Shown: one piece after another, positions 58,694 to 60,178 of the stretch
Numbering within the stretch: the first letter of the stretch is position 1
How the letters are laid out: every line of letters begins with the position of its first letter
Source: Arthrobacter sp. ZGTC412
Lineage (GTDB): Bacteria > Actinomycetota > Actinomycetes > Actinomycetales > Micrococcaceae
NCBI RefSeq assembly: GCF_002929215.1
Contig: NZ_PJII01000026.1
Location: 1 to 60,178, forward strand
Direction of reading: 5' to 3'
DNA: 60,178 nucleotides
Program-made: the position numbers and the translations under genes
The notes under the pieces: model-generated
Databases searched by the model: none
What the model was told of the DNA's origin: nothing
Seen by the model: the letters and a program-made list of their open reading frames with translations, nothing else

Positions 58694-60178
58694 CTAGGAG
58701 ACCTTGCGCTTGCGGAGCATCAGGAGGATTCCTGCTGCCAGGAGCAACAGGGCCAGCGGGACCAGGGAGGCGTCCACGCCGGTGTTGGCCAGGGCGTTGG
58801 CGCCCTGGGGGGTGCCTGCCTGGGCGGGGGTGCTGCGGGGTGTGGTGTCCAGGGCGATGGCGCCGCTCACTGCGGTGGAACCGGCCGGTGCTGCGGAGAA
58901 GCCGCCGGTGCCTGCGGTGCCGGTGTCAGAACCGGTTTTTGTGCCCGTAGTGCCGGAGTTAGAACCGGTGTCGGTGCCGGAGTCAGAACCGTTGCCAATG
59001 TCGGTGCCCGTGCCGGGGCCGGGGGTGTTTGTGCCCGGGGTGTTGGTTCCGGGGGTGTTGGTGTCGGGGTCTTCGGTGCCGGTGCCTCCCGTGTTGCCGT
59101 CACCGGGGGTTTCGGTGCCCGGGGTTTCCGTGCCGGGGGTCTCGGAGCCCGGTGCGCCGGTGCCGGGGTTCTCCGTGCCATTGCCGTCACGGCCCAGGCC
59201 CAAGCCCAGATCCAGGTCCAGGTCGGCAACCAGTCCACCGGTGTTACCGCCGGTGCTGCCGGTGCCGATACCGACCACTGCATCTACTACGGCGCTGAGT
59301 CCGCCGGTGGTGCCACCGGTACCACTGCCGCCAAGATTAACGCCGACGACTGCATCAACCAGTGCGTCGGCTCCACCGGTGGGGAGCCCGTCGGTGACAC
59401 CGTTGGTGCCGCCAAGGCTGACGCCCACAAGCGCATCCAAGCCGTCCGTGCTGACTCCATTCGTGGTGCCGTTGGTGCCGCCGAGGCTGACGTCCACAAG
59501 GGCATCCAGGCCGTCGGTGGTGAGCCCATCAGCAGCGCCGTTGGTGCCGCCGAGGCTGACGTCAACGAGGGCGTCCAGGCCGTCGGTGGTGACCCCATCA
59601 GCAGCGCCGTTGGTGCCACCGAGGCTGACGTCAACGAGGGCGTCCAGGCCGTCGGTGGTGACCCCATCAGCAGCGCCGTTCGTGCCGCCGAGGCTGACGT
59701 CAACGAGGGCGTCCAGGCCGTCGGTGCTGGCTCCGTTCGTGGTGCCGTTGGTGCCGCCGAGGCTGACGTCCACAAGCGCGTCCAAGCCATCGGTGGTAAG
59801 GCCATCAGCAGCGCCGTTGGTGCCACCGAGGTCAACCACTACGTCCGCGGCGGCTGCCAGGTCGGTTACGGCCGGGGCAGGTGCGCCGGTGACGGTGTTG
59901 CCCAGACCGAGGTCCACGACAGCTGCCGCGGCGAGATCCGCGGTGGTGGTCTGGCCGGTCCCGTTTCCAAGGTCAACCACGACGTCCGCGGCGGCTGCCA
60001 GGTCGGTCGCGGCCGGGGCCGGTGTGCCGGTGACGGTGTTGCCCAGACCGAGGTCCACGACAGCGGCCGCGGCGAGCTCCGGGGTGGTGGTCTGGCCGGT
60101 CCCGGTGACGGCTCCGAGGTCCACTGCGGCGTTGACTACGGCGGCGACGGCCGTTGACTCCGACGGCGTTGGGCCACC
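58694..60178 (-). CDS. repeat-rich LAxTG surface protein (C-terminal part)
   Basis: The frame is open to the right edge, so the N terminus is missing; 494 residues are seen. From the N side: two 47-residue repeats, six exact-length 23-residue repeats (TDGLDALVDVSLGGTNG and variants), a Gly/Asn/Thr/Pro-rich wall-spanning stretch (about 130 residues with TPGTETPGTETPGDGN), then the sorting signal: LANTG (58778-58792), a hydrophobic helix (LVPLALLLLAAGILLML) and the basic tail RKRKVS. LAxTG is the class E sortase motif of high-GC actinobacteria. It is therefore a wall-anchored protein, perhaps structural or adhesive. Confidence 0.88.
   Translation of the reverse strand, partial: GGPTPSESTAVAAVVNAAVDLGAVTGTGQTTTPELAAAAVVDLGLGNTVTGTPAPAATDLAAAADVVVDLGNGTGQTTTADLAAAAVVDLGLGNTVTGAPAPAVTDLAAAADVVVDLGGTNGAADGLTTDGLDALVDVSLGGTNGTTNGASTDGLDALVDVSLGGTNGAADGVTTDGLDALVDVSLGGTNGAADGVTTDGLDALVDVSLGGTNGAADGLTTDGLDALVDVSLGGTNGTTNGVSTDGLDALVGVSLGGTNGVTDGLPTGGADALVDAVVGVNLGGSGTGGTTGGLSAVVDAVVGIGTGSTGGNTGGLVADLDLDLGLGLGRDGNGTENPGTGAPGSETPGTETPGTETPGDGNTGGTGTEDPDTNTPGTNTPGTNTPGPGTGTDIGNGSDSGTDTGSNSGTTGTKTGSDTGTAGTGGFSAAPAGSTAVSGAIALDTTPRSTPAQAGTPQGANALANTGVDASLVPLALLLLAAGILLMLRKRKVS
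59416..59829. repeat. 69-bp tandem repeats, six units, in the surface protein gene
   Basis: The word GGCTGACG recurs at 59416, 59485, 59554, 59623, 59692 and 59761, exactly 69 bases apart. Each unit encodes 23 residues. Units starting at 59554 and 59623 are nearly identical in DNA sequence, which points to recent duplication or conversion. A more diverged copy precedes at 59347-59415. Confidence 0.9.
59831..60112. repeat. 141-bp tandem repeat, two units, in the surface protein gene
   Basis: Units at 59831-59971 and 59972-60112 both begin GTCAACCAC and share GACGTCCGCGGCGGCTGCC-like and GTGACGGTGTTGCCCAGACC stretches. Each encodes 47 residues (with VVDLGLGNTVTG and LAAAADVVVDLG). The unit length is a multiple of three, so the reading frame is kept. 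Confidence 0.85.

Noticed and set aside
58520-60157. A 545-codon plus-strand open frame over the surface protein gene
   Set aside because: The minus-strand frame has a perfect sorting signal and in-frame repeats. The plus frame is open only because of GC-rich codon bias and repeated sequence.

Overview
The window looks like chromosomal DNA of a GC-rich actinobacterium of the Micrococcaceae, most likely an Arthrobacter or Pseudarthrobacter relative. The signs are a strong G/C preference at third codon positions, many GTG starts, AGGAGG-type ribosome sites, a monomeric NADP isocitrate dehydrogenase, a DUF6350 membrane protein, a LAxTG (class E sortase type) surface protein, and dispersed short repeats. 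No rRNA, tRNA, CRISPR array, transposase or phage gene was found. This assignment is inferred from gene families, not from a database search.

Region by region. Positions 1-1600 hold the end of an unknown gene and a secreted SGNH hydrolase. Positions 1612-14098 form one catabolic locus. A DeoR regulator, a PdxA2-like dehydrogenase and a four-carbon acid sugar kinase run leftward. A five-gene Dpp-type ABC importer, an aldo/keto reductase, an HpcH/HpaI aldolase, a cytoplasmic sialidase-like propeller enzyme and an SDR run rightward. A perfect palindrome sits between the two arms. Positions 14099-18492 hold a 32-bp tandem repeat, a lipid kinase, a subtilase and a gamma-glutamyltransferase. Positions 18508-21973 hold a HemA-family glutamyl-tRNA reductase outside any heme cluster, a DUF4383 membrane protein with an unusual leader, an alpha/beta hydrolase and a cold-shock protein. 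Positions 22126-25041 are a gluconate module (GntR-type regulator, gluconokinase, GntP permease) with a symmetric operator region.

Positions 25118-32422 hold PhoD, a TfoX-domain protein, an SDR, a PaiB-like protein, an EamA exporter and a MocR regulator whose divergent start codons overlap, a RibD_C reductase and a small membrane protein. Positions 32451-38691 hold a PAS-GGDEF-EAL protein, a GlsB-type protein, a HAD phosphatase, a UDP-glucose dehydrogenase-like enzyme and a glycosyltransferase. Positions 38832-45244 are an RbsA/rhamnose-type sugar ABC importer plus an L-fucose/L-arabinose isomerase-family protein, behind a good promoter and a LacI-type operator. Positions 45476-49042 hold stress and membrane proteins (PRC-barrel/DUF2382, a second DUF4383, DUF6350, a three-helix protein).

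Positions 49082-56642 hold purN, an opposite-strand MFS transporter, purH, a secreted S1 protease and icd. Positions 56786-60178 hold a lipoprotein, a membrane Ser/Thr kinase, and the C-terminal part of a repeat-rich LAxTG surface protein that runs off the window. The most interesting points are the catabolic locus, the overlapping divergent starts at 29800-29803, the DUF4383 leader, the orphan HemA, the shared AAGCA/TGCTT motif of stress genes, a dispersed repeat that forms the end of a glycosyltransferase gene, and the 69-bp repeat array of the surface protein.
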